A DNA stretch of 64,000 bases from Roseateles sp. (GCA_016790285.1 JAEUPJ010000041.1:210312-274311), one strand, 5' to 3'. Counted from the stretch's first letter, positions 36,844 through 46,760 are shown. The notes: a model not told the origin generated them from the sequence alone. Translations and numbers: made by a program.

Positions 36844-37014
36844 ATGAAACGACTGGCCCTGGCCATCACGCTGATCTCTTGCGCAGCCCTGCTGTCGGGC
36901 TGCATCATCGTGCCGCACCGCCATGGTGGCTACCGCGATGGCCATGGCCATGGCCACTACCAGGGCGGCTACTACCGCAGCGGCACCGTCTACGTGCAAC
37001 CAGGGCCACGCTGA
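36844..37014 (+). CDS. Very small His/Gly/Tyr-rich lipoprotein
   Basis: 56 residues. Signal MKRLALAITLISCAALLSGC is followed by a short tail rich in His, Gly and Tyr (RHGGYRDGHGHGHYQGGYY) that may bind metal. Its stop overlaps the ATG of the next lipoprotein (TGATG), whose signal begins with the same MKRLALA, so the pair may have arisen by duplication of the signal segment. Confidence 0.7.
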   Translation: MKRLALAITLISCAALLSGCIIVPHRHGGYRDGHGHGHYQGGYYRSGTVYVQPGPR

Positions 37015-37343
37015 TGAAACGGCTGGCACTCGCCCTCGTCGCGGCCGCGGCCGCGCTCCTGGCGGGCTGTGTGGTGGTGCCCGCGCACCGCGCGGCCTAC
37101 GTGGCCGAGCCCGGCATCGTCGTCGACGCGCCGCCGCCGTCGCCCTACGCCGAGGTCGTGCCCGTCGCGCCTTACCCGGGCGCGGTGTGGATCAACGGCT
37201 ACTGGGGCTGGAGCGGCGGTCGGCACACCTGGGTGCCCGGCTATTACGAGCGGCCTCACCCGGGCTACCGCTATGAACCCCACCGCTGGGAAAACCGCGG
37301 CGGCCGCTGGCATCTGCGCATCGGCGGCTGGATCCGGCTGTAG
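37014..37343 (+). CDS. YXWGXW repeat-type lipoprotein
   Basis: 109 residues. Lipobox LLAGC is followed by Pro-rich sequence and aromatic repeats such as WINGYWGWSGGRHTWVPGYY and YRYEPHRWENRGGRW, the signature of YXWGXW-repeat envelope proteins. Function unknown. Overlaps the preceding lipoprotein gene by one base. Confidence 0.78.
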   Translation: MKRLALALVAAAAALLAGCVVVPAHRAAYVAEPGIVVDAPPPSPYAEVVPVAPYPGAVWINGYWGWSGGRHTWVPGYYERPHPGYRYEPHRWENRGGRWHLRIGGWIRL

Positions 37344-37351
37344 ATGGGGCG

Positions 37352-38554
37352 CTAGACGCGCTCGATCACGGTGGCGATGCCCATGCCACCGCCCACGCAC
37401 AGCGTCACGGCGCCGGTCTGCAGGTCGCGCCGCTCGAGTTCGTCGAGCAGCGTGCCCAGCAGCATCGCGCCGGTCGCGCCCAGCGGGTGCCCGAGCGCGA
37501 TGGCGCCGCCATTGACGTTGACGCGGTCCAGGTCCAGCCCGAGATCGCGCGCGGTCTTCAGGGGGACGGCGGCGAATGCCTCGTTGATCTCCCACAGGTC
37601 GATGTCCTGCGGCTGCATGCCCGCCTGGCGCAGGGCCTTCTGGCAGGCCGGCGTGGTGCCGGTGAGCATGATGGTGGGTTCGCTGCCGGTCACGGCCGCT
37701 GCGCGGATGCGCGCCCGCGGGCGCAGCCCCGCCGCCTGGCCACCCGCACGCGAGCCGACGAGCACGAGCGCGGCGCCGTCGACGATGCCCGAGGAGTTGC
37801 CGGCGTGGTGGCGGTGCTCGATGGCCGTGGCCGGTGGGTACTTGCGCAGGGCCGGCGCGTCAAAGCGCTCGCCGAGTTTGGCGAAGCTGGGTTTCAGCGC
37901 GGCGAGGGTCTCGGCGCTCGTCTGCGGCCGGATGGTCTCGTCTTCGGCCAGCAGCAGCGCGCCGGCCGCATCGTGCACCGGCACGAGGGCGTGCTCGAAG
38001 CGCCCGGCCGCGCGGGCAGCCGCCGCACGGGCGTGCGAGCGGGCGGCGTAGTCGTCCAGCATCTCGCGTGAGAAGCCTTCCAGCGTCGCGATGAGGTCGG
38101 CGCTGATGCCCTGCGGCACGAAGCCGATGGCCTCGATGACGCGTTCGTCCTGCAGCCACGCGCCGCCGTCGCTGCCCATGGCCACGCGGCTCATGCTCTC
38201 CACCCCGCCGGCCACGACCAGGCGCTCGAAACCGCTGGCGACCTTGGCGGCAGCCAGGTTCACGCTCTCCAGCCCTGAGGCGCAAAAGCGCGATTGCGTG
38301 AGGCCTGCCACCCGCTGGTCCCAGCCTGCGTCCAGCACGGCAATGCGCGCGATGTCGCCGCCCTGCTCGCCGATGGGCGTCACGCAGCCGAGCACGACGT
38401 CGTCCACAAGGGCGGTGTCGAGCTGCGTGCGGGTGCGCAGCGCCTGCAGCAGCGTGCGCAGCAGCCAGATCGGCGTGGCCGCGTGCAGGGCGCCGTCAGG
38501 TTTGCCGCGGCCGCGCGGCGTGCGGCAGTGGTCGTAGAGGTAGGCGTCAAACAT
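37352..38554 (-). CDS. Acetyl-CoA C-acyltransferase (thiolase)
   Basis: 400 residues. The nucleophile cysteine is in [11 protein letters not shown] (Cys91). [30 protein letters not shown] and the second catalytic cysteine in LCVGGGMG are all present, so it should be active in beta-oxidation (fadA-like) or condensation. A GTG at 38572, overlapping the upstream stop as GTGA, would add six residues and couple translation to the wax-ester synthase gene. Confidence 0.9.
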   Translation of the reverse strand: MFDAYLYDHCRTPRGRGKPDGALHAATPIWLLRTLLQALRTRTQLDTALVDDVVLGCVTPIGEQGGDIARIAVLDAGWDQRVAGLTQSRFCASGLESVNLAAAKVASGFERLVVAGGVESMSRVAMGSDGGAWLQDERVIEAIGFVPQGISADLIATLEGFSREMLDDYAARSHARAAAARAAGRFEHALVPVHDAAGALLLAEDETIRPQTSAETLAALKPSFAKLGERFDAPALRKYPPATAIEHRHHAGNSSGIVDGAALVLVGSRAGGQAAGLRPRARIRAAAVTGSEPTIMLTGTTPACQKALRQAGMQPQDIDLWEINEAFAAVPLKTARDLGLDLDRVNVNGGAIALGHPLGATGAMLLGTLLDELERRDLQTGAVTLCVGGGMGIATVIERV

Positions 38555-38568
38555 CGGGGCTGTCGGGC

Positions 38569-39966
38569 TCACAGGCCCACCGCGACTTCGAGCGTGGCGA
38601 TCTCTTCTTCCACATACGCCGCCAGCCGCCCGAGGTTGGGCAGGGCATCGGTCGCGATCAGCCCGAAGTACAGCGTGCCCGCGTAGCTGAAGAGGGTGAT
38701 GTTGAGCAGGTGCGTCGCCGGCAGCGTGGACACCGGGTGCATCTCCATCAACGGCGCGCCCTTGAGGTAGAGCCGCTCGGCCGGCCCCGGCACGTTGGAC
38801 ACCAGCGTGTTGCCCATGGGCGTGACGACGTCGGCCAGCTTGAGCATGCCGGCGATCTGGCCGAGCAGGCCGGTGAGGATGGTGTAGGTCTCCACCGCCT
38901 CGGGCGCGACGGCGTCGATCATGGCGCGCACGTTGCGCAGCGAGTAGCCGACGTTGCGCAGCCGCACGTAGGCGTCGTCGGTCGGCGGGGAGAGGTCCAC
39001 GAGGATGATGCCGATCTTGTTGCCCGCCGCCTTCTCGCCTTCGCGGCGCAGGTTCACGGGCATCTGGATCGTGATCGGGCGGTCCAGCGTGACGCCTTCG
39101 TCGGCCAGGTAGCGGTGCATGGCGCCGTCCAGGCAGGTGAGGGCGACGTGGTTGAGCGTCGCGCGCGAGACCTTGCGGATGGCGTCGATGCGCGCCATGG
39201 GCACCGCGGCGGTGGCGAACTGCCGCCCCGGCGTGGCGTTGCCGGTGAAGGGCGTGTCGCCGCTGGCCATGAAGGGCAGGGCGATGGCGTTCTTGGTCAG
39301 CTTGACCGCCTCCAGCGCCAGCATGGCGGTGAGCCGCCCGATGCCGACGGCGCGCTTGCTGTTGGCCGTGAGCTGCTTCCAGACCGTGCCGGCCACGGCC
39401 TGGTCGAGCCGCTTCTTGCGGCCGTGCCCGCCGCGGCGGGTGTGGTCGAAGGTCCAGACGGGCGTGAGGGTGTCGTCCTCGGGCGTGGTGCGCAGGGAGT
39501 CCACGCCCCAGCGCGTCATGGTGATGCCGTCGGCGACCGCATGGTGCATCTTGTAGTAAATGGCGAACTGGCGGTCCCACAGGCCGGCGATGACGTGCAC
39601 CTCCCACAGCGGCCGGCTGCGGTCGAGCACGGGTTCGTGCAGCCGCGACGTCAGCGCGTACAGCGCCTCGCGGTCGTTGGCGCCGGGCTTGAGCTTGTGG
39701 AAGAACACATGCTCGGACAGGTCCACGCTGTCGGCCGTGCGCCAGTTGGGCATCAGCGTGGGCGAGACGAAGTTGATGACCTGGTCAAACGGCGGCTGCA
39801 CGTCGGTGTGTTCCAGGAACTCCTCGTACAGCTGCTTGGCGAAGGCCGTGCCGTTGCCCTTGACGCCCTGGGGCAGCTGGTGGATGTGCAGCCCCGCCAC
39901 GTGTTTGGGGCTGGCCTCGCTCTCGGCGATGAAGAAGGCGAGATCGAGCAGGGAGAGTCGGGACAT
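38569..39966 (-). CDS. Wax ester synthase / diacylglycerol acyltransferase
   Basis: 465 residues of the WS/DGAT family, which esterifies acyl-CoA with fatty alcohols or diacylglycerol to form storage lipids. The catalytic HHxxxDG motif is HHAVADG (141-147); the N-terminus [16 protein letters not shown] and the later [13 protein letters not shown] also match. Normal length. Followed within 15-20 bases by a thiolase gene on the same strand, pairing storage-lipid synthesis with acyl-CoA turnover. Confidence 0.9.
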   Translation of the reverse strand: MSRLSLLDLAFFIAESEASPKHVAGLHIHQLPQGVKGNGTAFAKQLYEEFLEHTDVQPPFDQVINFVSPTLMPNWRTADSVDLSEHVFFHKLKPGANDREALYALTSRLHEPVLDRSRPLWEVHVIAGLWDRQFAIYYKMHHAVADGITMTRWGVDSLRTTPEDDTLTPVWTFDHTRRGGHGRKKRLDQAVAGTVWKQLTANSKRAVGIGRLTAMLALEAVKLTKNAIALPFMASGDTPFTGNATPGRQFATAAVPMARIDAIRKVSRATLNHVALTCLDGAMHRYLADEGVTLDRPITIQMPVNLRREGEKAAGNKIGIILVDLSPPTDDAYVRLRNVGYSLRNVRAMIDAVAPEAVETYTILTGLLGQIAGMLKLADVVTPMGNTLVSNVPGPAERLYLKGAPLMEMHPVSTLPATHLLNITLFSYAGTLYFGLIATDALPNLGRLAAYVEEEIATLEVAVGL

Positions 39967-40045
39967 GGTGGCGCGTCGAGTGGCGGTCGCCCCAGCATAG
40001 GCAGCCGCCGCCGGCGGTCAAGGCCGGGGAATCACGCCCGTGGTG

Positions 40046-41011
40046 TCAGGCCTCACCGCTCGCGTCGCCGCTGCTGGCGGCGCGCCGGCCGCTGCGGCGG
40101 GCCTTGTCGGCCGCCTTCTCGGCCTCGCGCTGGGTGGCCTTGCGCTCTTCCTCATCGGCGGCGGCCTGCAGCCAGGCCGCCATCTCCGCGGGCGTCTCCA
40201 GCGTGATGCGGCCCAGCAGACCCTGGCGGTAGTCCATGAGCAGGGCTTCGGCGGCCTTGTGCATCTGCACCGCGCCGCCGCGCACCTTGGCGCCACGCTT
40301 GACGCCGATGGCCTCCAGGATGGCGTCGTCCTCGCCGAGTTCGGCCAGGCCGTAGCGCTGGCGCAGGCTGTCGGGGTAGCGGCGCTTGAGCACCCCGATG
40401 AGCTCCAGGGCCACCTCGGCCTCGTCGAAGGCGTTGCGCCCGATGGCGCCGCTGGCCGCGAGGTGGTAGCCGCTTTGCTCGATGGCAATGCGCGGCCACA
40501 GCATGCCGGGCGTGTCGAACAGGTAGAAGCCGTTCTCCAGCACGATCTTCTGCTCGGTCTTGGTGATGCCGGGTTCGTCGCCCGTCTTGGCCGCCCGTTT
40601 GCCCACCAGGGTGTTGATGAGGGTGCTCTTGCCCACGTTGGGAATGCCGCAGATCAGCACCCGCAGCGGCTTGTGCAGGTCGCCGCGCAGCGGGGCCAGT
40701 TCGCGGCAGGCCTTGATCAGGGCGCGCGCCGGGGAGCGGTCGCTGGCGTCCAGCGCAATGGCCCGGGTGTGGGGCTGGGCGTTGTAATAGGCCAACCAGT
40801 CGCCCGTGATCAGGGGGTCGGCAAGATCCTGCTTGTTGAGTACCTTCAGCGACGGGCGGCCCGTGGTCAGCGCCGCCAGCAGCGGATTGCTGCTGGAACC
40901 GGGCAGGCGCGCGTCGAGCAGTTCAATGACCACATCCAGCCCCGCCTTGACGCGATCCTTGATCGCCTGGCGGGTGGCATTCATGTGACCGGGGAACCAG
41001 TTGATGGGCAT
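40046..41011 (-). CDS. ylqF: Ribosome biogenesis GTPase YlqF/RbgA
   Basis: 321 residues. The GTP-binding motifs come in the circularly permuted order typical of the YlqF/YawG group: G4 NKQD (59-62), then G1 GIPNVGKST (122-130), then G3 DTPG (166-169). The N-terminus WFPGHMNAT is characteristic. In Bacillus RbgA assists late 50S assembly. The C-terminal extension is Lys/Arg/Ala-rich. Confidence 0.92.
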   Translation of the reverse strand: MPINWFPGHMNATRQAIKDRVKAGLDVVIELLDARLPGSSSNPLLAALTTGRPSLKVLNKQDLADPLITGDWLAYYNAQPHTRAIALDASDRSPARALIKACRELAPLRGDLHKPLRVLICGIPNVGKSTLINTLVGKRAAKTGDEPGITKTEQKIVLENGFYLFDTPGMLWPRIAIEQSGYHLAASGAIGRNAFDEAEVALELIGVLKRRYPDSLRQRYGLAELGEDDAILEAIGVKRGAKVRGGAVQMHKAAEALLMDYRQGLLGRITLETPAEMAAWLQAAADEEERKATQREAEKAADKARRSGRRAASSGDASGEA

Positions 41012-41118
41012 GCGCTGTCGGGTGGGAAGTGGGGAGGGCGGATTGTCCCCGGCTTACATCCGGTTGCGGCCATCGGGCAGCCATCCCCCAAGATTTCAGG
41101 GTTGTCGTTGAGGTGGAT

Positions 41119-41517
41119 ATGAGATTTGAAGGCGTGCTGAGCGCGTGGAATCACGAAGCTGGCTACGGGGCCATCCGGCCGCGTGGCGGCGGTGACGAGG
41201 TGTTCGTGGGCCTGGCTGCCTTCCCGACGGACGGCGAGGGTCCCCGCCCGGACGAGCCGCTGAGCTTTGAAATTGTGACGGGCCGTGACGGCCGCAAGCA
41301 GGCGGTGAACCTGCGTCGCCTGCCGCGCGCCACCACCAACACGGCCCATCGCGAGGCCGTGGGCGCTGGTTCGGCACGCGTGCGCCAGGCGCAAAGGAAA
41401 CGGCGCCTGGGCCTGATGGCCGGCGGCGCCGTCGTGACGGTCATGCTGGTGGCCGGTGGCGTGCACTGGTGGCACCCTGCGGCCAAGGCGGGCGACACCC
41501 CCGCGCTGCGGCGCTGA
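41119..41517 (+). CDS. Cold-shock-domain protein with a C-terminal membrane helix
   Basis: 132 residues. Residues 1-65 form a cold-shock-like OB fold (FEGVLSAWNHEAGYGAIRP...EVFVGLAAF), though the usual RNP motif GFGFI is GYGAI here. A basic linker (QAQRKRRLG) leads into one membrane helix (97-117) and a short tail. The fusion resembles CSD-DUF1294 proteins but has only one helix. Divergent from ylqF. Confidence 0.75.
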   Translation: MRFEGVLSAWNHEAGYGAIRPRGGGDEVFVGLAAFPTDGEGPRPDEPLSFEIVTGRDGRKQAVNLRRLPRATTNTAHREAVGAGSARVRQAQRKRRLGLMAGGAVVTVMLVAGGVHWWHPAAKAGDTPALRR

Positions 41518-41559
41518 CAGGCCAGCCCCAGCGGCGGCCGCCTGCGTGGCTGCCCGGCG

Positions 41560-41877
41560 TCAGTCTTCGTTCTTGAAGACGAGCTTGACTTCGTGGGTGG
41601 CCTTCTCGCCCGGCTCGAACTTCCACTCCATCAGTGCGGCCTTCACCGCGCGGTCGAAGACGCGCTTGGGCTCGGCTTCCAGGATCTCGACGTCGCTGAC
41701 CTTGCCGTCGGCTTCGATGACGAGCTTGGCCTTGACCACACCCGTGGAGATGCCCTTCTTGGAGGCCTCGGCGGGGAACTCGGGCGGCACCTTCTTGACG
41801 ATCTTGGGCGTGGCCTGGGCGGCCAGGGCCAGCATCAGGCTGGCAGCAAGGACGGTGGCGGAGCGGAGCAATGACAT
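41560..41877 (-). CDS. Exported stand-alone TonB C-terminal domain protein
   Basis: 105 residues: signal peptide (residues 1-22, ending AAQA) followed directly by a TonB C-terminal fold (PPEFPAEASKKGISTGVVKAK and AALMEWKFEPG). It lacks the membrane anchor helix and Pro-rich spacer of a full TonB, so it may act as a free periplasmic domain. The chemoreceptor gene ends upstream on the same strand. Confidence 0.8.
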   Translation of the reverse strand: MSLLRSATVLAASLMLALAAQATPKIVKKVPPEFPAEASKKGISTGVVKAKLVIEADGKVSDVEILEAEPKRVFDRAVKAALMEWKFEPGEKATHEVKLVFKNED

Positions 41878-41906
41878 GACGGCCCTCGGATGTTGGAAAT
41901 GGGGGT

Positions 41907-43454
41907 TCAGGCGGCGCGGAAGAAGCCGACTGCTTCGATGAGACGGGTGGAGCTGTCGCGCAGGGCGTCGGCCGAGCGGCTGAGCTCGCCAACCAGGCTG
42001 GTGTTCTGCTGCGTGGCCTTGTCGAGTTCGTTCATGGCGCCGTTGACGACGCCCACGCCCGTGGCCTGCTCCTGGGCCGAGTGCGAGATCTCCTCGATCA
42101 GCTGGCCCATGTTGTTGACTTCGTCCACGACGCTGCGGATGGTGACGCCGGCGTCGTTGACGAGGGTGGTGCCGTTCTCGACCTTGACGGTCGATTCCTG
42201 GATGAGCACCTTGATTTCCTTGGCGGCACCGGCCGAGCGCTGAGCCAGGGCGCGCACTTCGGCGGCCACCACCGCGAAGCCGCGGCCGTGTTCGCCAGCG
42301 CGGGCGGCTTCCACGGCGGCGTTCAGCGCCAGGATGTTGGTCTGGAAGGCGATGCCGTCGATGACGCCGATGATGTCGCCGATCTTCTTGGAGCTGGCGC
42401 TGATCTCTTCCATGGTCTCGACGACCTTGGAGACCACGGCGCCGCCGTTGCTGGCCGACTGGCGAGCCGTCACGGCGATGCCGGCGGCGCGGCGGGTCAG
42501 GTCGCTGGCGCCCTTGAGCGTGGAGGCGATCTCTTCCACGGAGGCGGCGGTGTTCTGCAGGCTGGCGGCGGAGCGGTTGGTCCGCTCGGCGAGGTTGGCG
42601 TTGCTGTCGGCGATGGAGCCGGAGTTCTCGGCCACCTGGCTGGCGGCGGTCGAGACGTCGCGCACCACGCCGGACAGGGCCGTCTGCATGTCCTTCATGG
42701 CCTGCAGCATCTGGCTGAGTTCGTCACGGCCTTCGACCTGGATGTCCTGCGTGAGGTCGCCGGCGGCGATGGCCTCGGCGGCGGCTTGTGCCTTGCGGGC
42801 CGGGCCGACGATCGAGCGGGCGATGACGATGCCGCCACCGATGCCCATGGCCACGGCCACGGCCACCAGCACGAAGGTCAGCAGCACCGAGGAGCGGGCC
42901 AGCTCGCCGCCCTTGGTGGCGAGTTCCTTGCCGCTGTCGAACTGCATGTCGACGAGCTTCTTCAGGCCTTCCTGCAGCGCGCCCTGGGCGGGGCGCAGGT
43001 CGGTGATCAGGCTTTCGCGCGCTTCGTCAGGGCTGCCGTCGGTCTGGATCTTCTGGAACTTCTCCAGCGCGGTCAGGAACTTGGACTTGCGCTCGCGCAC
43101 TTCCGACACGGCGGCCTTTTCCTGGTCGTCGGCCACGGAGGCTTCCAGACCGGCCAGCTGCTTCTCGGTTTCCTCCAGGGCGCCGGCGATGGCGGCCTTT
43201 TGCTTCTTGATGGCGCCTGCGGTGTCCAGCAGCAGCAGGTCGCGCACGGCGCGCGAGATGATGTTGATCTGGCTCTCCAGCGCGTTGGCGGCGCTGATCT
43301 TCACGAGGCTCGAGTTGGCCGTCCGGTCCAGGTCCTTGGCCAGGCGGTTGGCGTTGGTGGCGCCAAAGACGCCGATGGCCACGAGCAGCACGATCAGCAG
43401 GCCGAAGCTCACGGCAAGGCGTTGGCCAATGCGCAATTGGGTCAGGAAGTTCAT
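41907..43454 (-). CDS. Methyl-accepting chemotaxis protein
   Basis: 515 residues: helix 1 at about residues 11-31, a four-helix-bundle periplasmic sensor, helix 2 at about 190-212, a HAMP domain ([23 protein letters not shown]) and the signalling hairpin with [20 protein letters not shown]. It ends [11 protein letters not shown], without the xWxxF CheR-docking tail found on the other receptor of this window, so it probably depends on other receptors for adaptation. Ligand unknown. Confidence 0.92.
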   Translation of the reverse strand: MNFLTQLRIGQRLAVSFGLLIVLLVAIGVFGATNANRLAKDLDRTANSSLVKISAANALESQINIISRAVRDLLLLDTAGAIKKQKAAIAGALEETEKQLAGLEASVADDQEKAAVSEVRERKSKFLTALEKFQKIQTDGSPDEARESLITDLRPAQGALQEGLKKLVDMQFDSGKELATKGGELARSSVLLTFVLVAVAVAMGIGGGIVIARSIVGPARKAQAAAEAIAAGDLTQDIQVEGRDELSQMLQAMKDMQTALSGVVRDVSTAASQVAENSGSIADSNANLAERTNRSAASLQNTAASVEEIASTLKGASDLTRRAAGIAVTARQSASNGGAVVSKVVETMEEISASSKKIGDIIGVIDGIAFQTNILALNAAVEAARAGEHGRGFAVVAAEVRALAQRSAGAAKEIKVLIQESTVKVENGTTLVNDAGVTIRSVVDEVNNMGQLIEEISHSAQEQATGVGVVNGAMNELDKATQQNTSLVGELSRSADALRDSSTRLIEAVGFFRAA

Positions 43455-43664
43455 GCGGTTCAGGTCCTTGTCCGGTGATCTCGGGTATCGGCGGCTTCGC
43501 TGCCGCGCTTGAATCCAACGGGAATGTATGCCTCGCGGCTGTGTTTTTGCGCCCCTACCCTCGGGCCGCCGCGCAGTGTGTCGCGACCTGTGACCATTTG
43601 ATTCCTGCGAGCGCTACCCTTGCGTGAAGTCGTTCACGTCGCCCCCCCGCGCCCGCGGGCTTGT

Positions 43665-44954
43665 TCAGCGTTGCGTGGCTGCCGCGCGCAAACGCACGAC
43701 CTCGACGGCATCGACCTCGCCTGCCTGGTGTCCGAAGGACTGGCGCAGGTGGCTGGCCACGGCGGCGAGGTCTTCGGCGTCGAGCAGGCCCGCAAAAGGC
43801 GGCATGCCGTAGGGCTGCGGATGCCCTGGCGTGGCCGGCCCGAAACCGCCGCGCTCGATGAGCCGCACGAGGTTGGCGGCGCTGGCCTGCGTCACGAGGC
43901 GGCTGCCTGTGAGCGCCGGGTAGGCGAGCGCGCCGCTGGTGTCGCGCCGGCCTTCGCCTTGTGCGCCGTGGCATGCAGCGCAATGGTCGCGGTAGAGGGC
44001 CGCGCCGCGCTCACGCCGGCCCGCGTCCGGGCGCACCGAGTTGGCGCGTGCCACGGCCTGCACCGGGAGGCTGCGCAGGTAGCGGCTCATGGCGGCGAGG
44101 TCGGCATCGTCGAGCGCGGAGGTGCTGCCGAGCACCACTTCGGCCATCGGGCCCTGGGCGGTGTGGCCCTCGGCGTGGCCGTCCCTCAGCCAGCGCTGCA
44201 GGGTCTCGTCCGGCCAGCGCTGCACGCCGGCCTCGGCGGGGTCGTGCAGGGACGGTGCGACCCAGCCCAGCCCCGCAAGCAGCCCACCGCGGAAGTCCGC
44301 CGGGCCGGCGTCGCCGCCCAGGGCGTTGCGCGCTGCATGGCAGGCGCTGCAATGCGCCAAGCCTTGCGTGAGGTAGGCGCCGCGGTTCCAGGCGGCATCC
44401 TGCGCCGGATCCGGCTGGTAGCTGCCCGGGCGGAAGTTCACGGCGCGCCAGGCGGCCATGGCCAGCTGCGTGCCGTAGGGCCAGCGCAGCTCGTGGGCAC
44501 GCCGCGGCGCGGCCACGGCCGGCTGGGCCTGCAGCCAGGCGTGCAGGGCGTCTGCGTCTTCGCGGGTGACGAGGGTGGTGTTGGTGACCGGGTGGGCCGG
44601 CACGAGCAGCCGGCCGTCGCGGCTGCGGCCGAAGTGCAGGGCGCCCCAGAAATCGTCCGCGCTCCAGCCGGCCAGGCCGGTGGCGTCGGGGGTCAAGTTG
44701 GTGGAGAAGACCGTGCCGAAGGGCGTCGGGATGGGGCGCCCGCCCGCCAGCGTGGCGCCGCCGCGGGCCGTGTGGCAGCCTGCGCAGTTGCCCACCGCGG
44801 CGAGGTAGGCGCCGCGTCGCACGTCCGCAGCCGTGCTGGAGGCCGGGCGGGTGGGGGTGGCGTCGGACAGGTGGCGTTGCCAGGTCAGCAGCGCCCCGGC
44901 CGCCACGGCCAGCAGCGCGGCGAGCAGGGCCAGGCCGGCCAGCAAGCGCCTCAC
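43665..44954 (-). CDS. Membrane-anchored triheme cytochrome c
   Basis: 429 residues from a GTG inside the GTGA overlap. One N-terminal helix (4-24) anchors it to the membrane; three c-heme sites follow: CAGCH (57-61), CSACH (202-206) and CAACH (325-329). The layout matches cytochrome subunits of alcohol, aldehyde or gluconate dehydrogenases, but no dehydrogenase subunit is adjacent. It likely passes electrons together with the diheme cytochrome upstream. Confidence 0.88.
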   Translation of the reverse strand: MRRLLAGLALLAALLAVAAGALLTWQRHLSDATPTRPASSTAADVRRGAYLAAVGNCAGCHTARGGATLAGGRPIPTPFGTVFSTNLTPDATGLAGWSADDFWGALHFGRSRDGRLLVPAHPVTNTTLVTREDADALHAWLQAQPAVAAPRRAHELRWPYGTQLAMAAWRAVNFRPGSYQPDPAQDAAWNRGAYLTQGLAHCSACHAARNALGGDAGPADFRGGLLAGLGWVAPSLHDPAEAGVQRWPDETLQRWLRDGHAEGHTAQGPMAEVVLGSTSALDDADLAAMSRYLRSLPVQAVARANSVRPDAGRRERGAALYRDHCAACHGAQGEGRRDTSGALAYPALTGSRLVTQASAANLVRLIERGGFGPATPGHPQPYGMPPFAGLLDAEDLAAVASHLRQSFGHQAGEVDAVEVVRLRAAATQR

Positions 44955-45652
44955 GGTGCCACCCCGCCGCACTTCAGCGGGCTGGGCGCGGGCAGCGCCG
45001 CCGCCGGGTGGGTGTCGGCGGGCATGGGCCGGCTGGCCAGGAACTGGGTGATGGTGTTGATCTCGGCATCGGTCAGCGCGCGGGCGACCTGGGCCATGCA
45101 GTCCGGCGCCTGGGCGCGGCGCTGCCCGCTGCGCCAGGCACCCAACTGGCCGTTGAGGTAGTCGCGCGACAGGCCCAGCAACCCGGGCACCGCCGGCTGC
45201 GCCCCCGTCAGCCGCTCGCCGTGGCAGGCGACGCACGCCGGCAGCTTGCGGCCCGGGTCGCCCTGGCGAATGAGCTGCTCGGCGCGCGCCAGTTCGGCGG
45301 CGGGCAGCGTCGTGGGCTGCGGCGGCGGGTAGGGCAGGTCCAGCGCGGCGAAATGGCCGGCGAGCTCGCGCAGGTAGGCGTCGGACAGCGGCGAGATCAG
45401 CTCGCTCATCAGCCCGTAGTCGCGCCGGCCGTCGCGGAAGTTCAGCAGCTGGTTGTAGAGGTAGCCGGCCGGCTTGCCCGCCAGGCGCGGGTAGTAGCCG
45501 TCCGCTGCGGCGCGGCCTTGCTTGCCGTGGCAGCCCGTGCAGGCGAGCGCCCGCTGGGCAAGGGTGTCCGGCACAGGCTGCTGGGCCTGCAGAGGCTGGG
45601 CGGCCAGAACCAGCAGGGCGGCAGCGAGCAGCAGGGCGCTAGTCTTCGTCAC
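44951..45652 (-). CDS. Diheme cytochrome c, c4-like
   Basis: 233 residues: signal peptide (residues 1-24), two cytochrome domains with CTGCH (38-42) and CVACH (140-144). YYPRLAGKPAGYLYNQLLNFRDGRR is the typical c4-type segment. Periplasmic electron carrier. Overlaps the GFA gene upstream by 14 bases and the triheme cytochrome downstream by four, so all are one transcript. Confidence 0.9.
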   Translation of the reverse strand: MTKTSALLLAAALLVLAAQPLQAQQPVPDTLAQRALACTGCHGKQGRAAADGYYPRLAGKPAGYLYNQLLNFRDGRRDYGLMSELISPLSDAYLRELAGHFAALDLPYPPPQPTTLPAAELARAEQLIRQGDPGRKLPACVACHGERLTGAQPAVPGLLGLSRDYLNGQLGAWRSGQRRAQAPDCMAQVARALTDAEINTITQFLASRPMPADTHPAAALPAPSPLKCGGVAP

Positions 45653-46049
45653 GGCGGCTGGCGTCTCGGTCGCGTTCGTAGTGGTGGGCCAGCGGGAAGG
45701 CCGGCAGCCAGGCCTCGCGGCGCACCGTCCAGAGCTCGTAGGTGGGCGTCAGCAGGTCGGGCGCGTCGAGTGAGCCCAGGTTCACCCCGATCTCGTCATC
45801 GCTGCGGTGGAACACCGGCGCGCCGCACCGGGGGCAGAAATTGCGCCCGGCATAGGTGTTCACCTCGCCCTCAAGCGTGACCGCATCGGCAGGGAAGATG
45901 GCCGAGGCGTGGAACAGGGCGCCATGGTGCTTGCGGCAGTCCATGCAGTGGCACAGGCCGACGCGGTAGGGGCGGCCGCTCGCCACGAAGCGCACGGCGC
46001 CGCACAGGCAGCCGCCGGTGAAACGGTCCGCGGCGGGCGTGGCACTCAC
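45639..46049 (-). CDS. GFA-family zinc protein
   Basis: 136 residues from a GTG in the GTGA overlap with yggS. Cysteines follow the GFA (glutathione-dependent formaldehyde-activating enzyme-like) layout: GGCLCGAVRF, CHCMDCRKHHGA and CPRCGAPVF. Family members bind zinc; most do not have a proven formaldehyde role. Confidence 0.87.
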   Translation of the reverse strand: MSATPAADRFTGGCLCGAVRFVASGRPYRVGLCHCMDCRKHHGALFHASAIFPADAVTLEGEVNTYAGRNFCPRCGAPVFHRSDDEIGVNLGSLDAPDLLTPTYELWTVRREAWLPAFPLAHHYERDRDASRRDED

Positions 46050-46732
46050 GCTTTCGCTCCGCGCGCGCCGAAGATGGCGCTGCCCACGCGCACCATCGTG
46101 GAGCCGGCGGCGATGGCGTCTTCGAGGTCGGCGCTCATGCCCAGCGACAGGGTGTCCAGCGCCAGGCCGCGCGATTGCAGGCTGGTGTAGAGCGCCGCCA
46201 TGGCCTGGTGCTGGGCCAGCGCGCCGGGGCCGGGCTCGGGCACGGCCATCAGGCCACGCAGCCGCAGCCCGGGCAGCAGTGCCACCTGCGCGGCCAGCGG
46301 GGCCACTTCGTCGGGCATCAGGCCGCTCTTGCTGGTCTCGGCACTGATGTTGACCTGCAGGCAGATGTTCAGTGGCGGCAGAGCTGCCGGGCGCTGCTCG
46401 GACAGCCGCTGCGCCACCTTGAGCCGGTCCACGCTGTGCACCCAGTCGAACTGCTCGGCCACCGGGCGGGTCTTGTTGGACTGCAGCGGGCCGATGAGGT
46501 GCCATTCGAGCTGGCTGCGCAGGTCGCCCAGCTCGTCGATCTTGGCCAGGCCTTCCTGGACGTAGTTTTCACCGAACGCGCACGCGCCCGCCGCAAAAGC
46601 TTCGCGCACCGCCGCGGCGGGGAAAGTCTTGCTCACGGTGAGCAGCTGTACCGCGTCGGGGGGACGGCCAGCTGAGACGCATGCCGCAGTGATGCGGTTT
46701 TTGGTGGCTTGCAGGGCCTCGTAGATCGCCAT
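46046..46732 (-). CDS. yggS: YggS-family PLP homeostasis protein
   Basis: 228 residues, single-domain fold-type III PLP protein; the PLP lysine is in LTVSKTFP (Lys35). FGENYVQEGLAKI, WHLIGPLQSNKTRPVA and LSLGMSADLEDAI are diagnostic. It keeps free PLP in balance. Divergent from pilT with 28 bases between the start codons, a common neighbour pairing in proteobacteria. Confidence 0.94.
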   Translation of the reverse strand: MAIYEALQATKNRITAACVSAGRPPDAVQLLTVSKTFPAAAVREAFAAGACAFGENYVQEGLAKIDELGDLRSQLEWHLIGPLQSNKTRPVAEQFDWVHSVDRLKVAQRLSEQRPAALPPLNICLQVNISAETSKSGLMPDEVAPLAAQVALLPGLRLRGLMAVPEPGPGALAQHQAMAALYTSLQSRGLALDTLSLGMSADLEDAIAAGSTMVRVGSAIFGARGAKA

Positions 46733-46760
46733 AATCAGCCGAGCTCTTTATTCGCACACC

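Noticed and set aside
40046-41011. Permuted motif order in the YlqF GTPase as a novelty
   Set aside because: G4-G1-G3 order is the established hallmark of this GTPase family.
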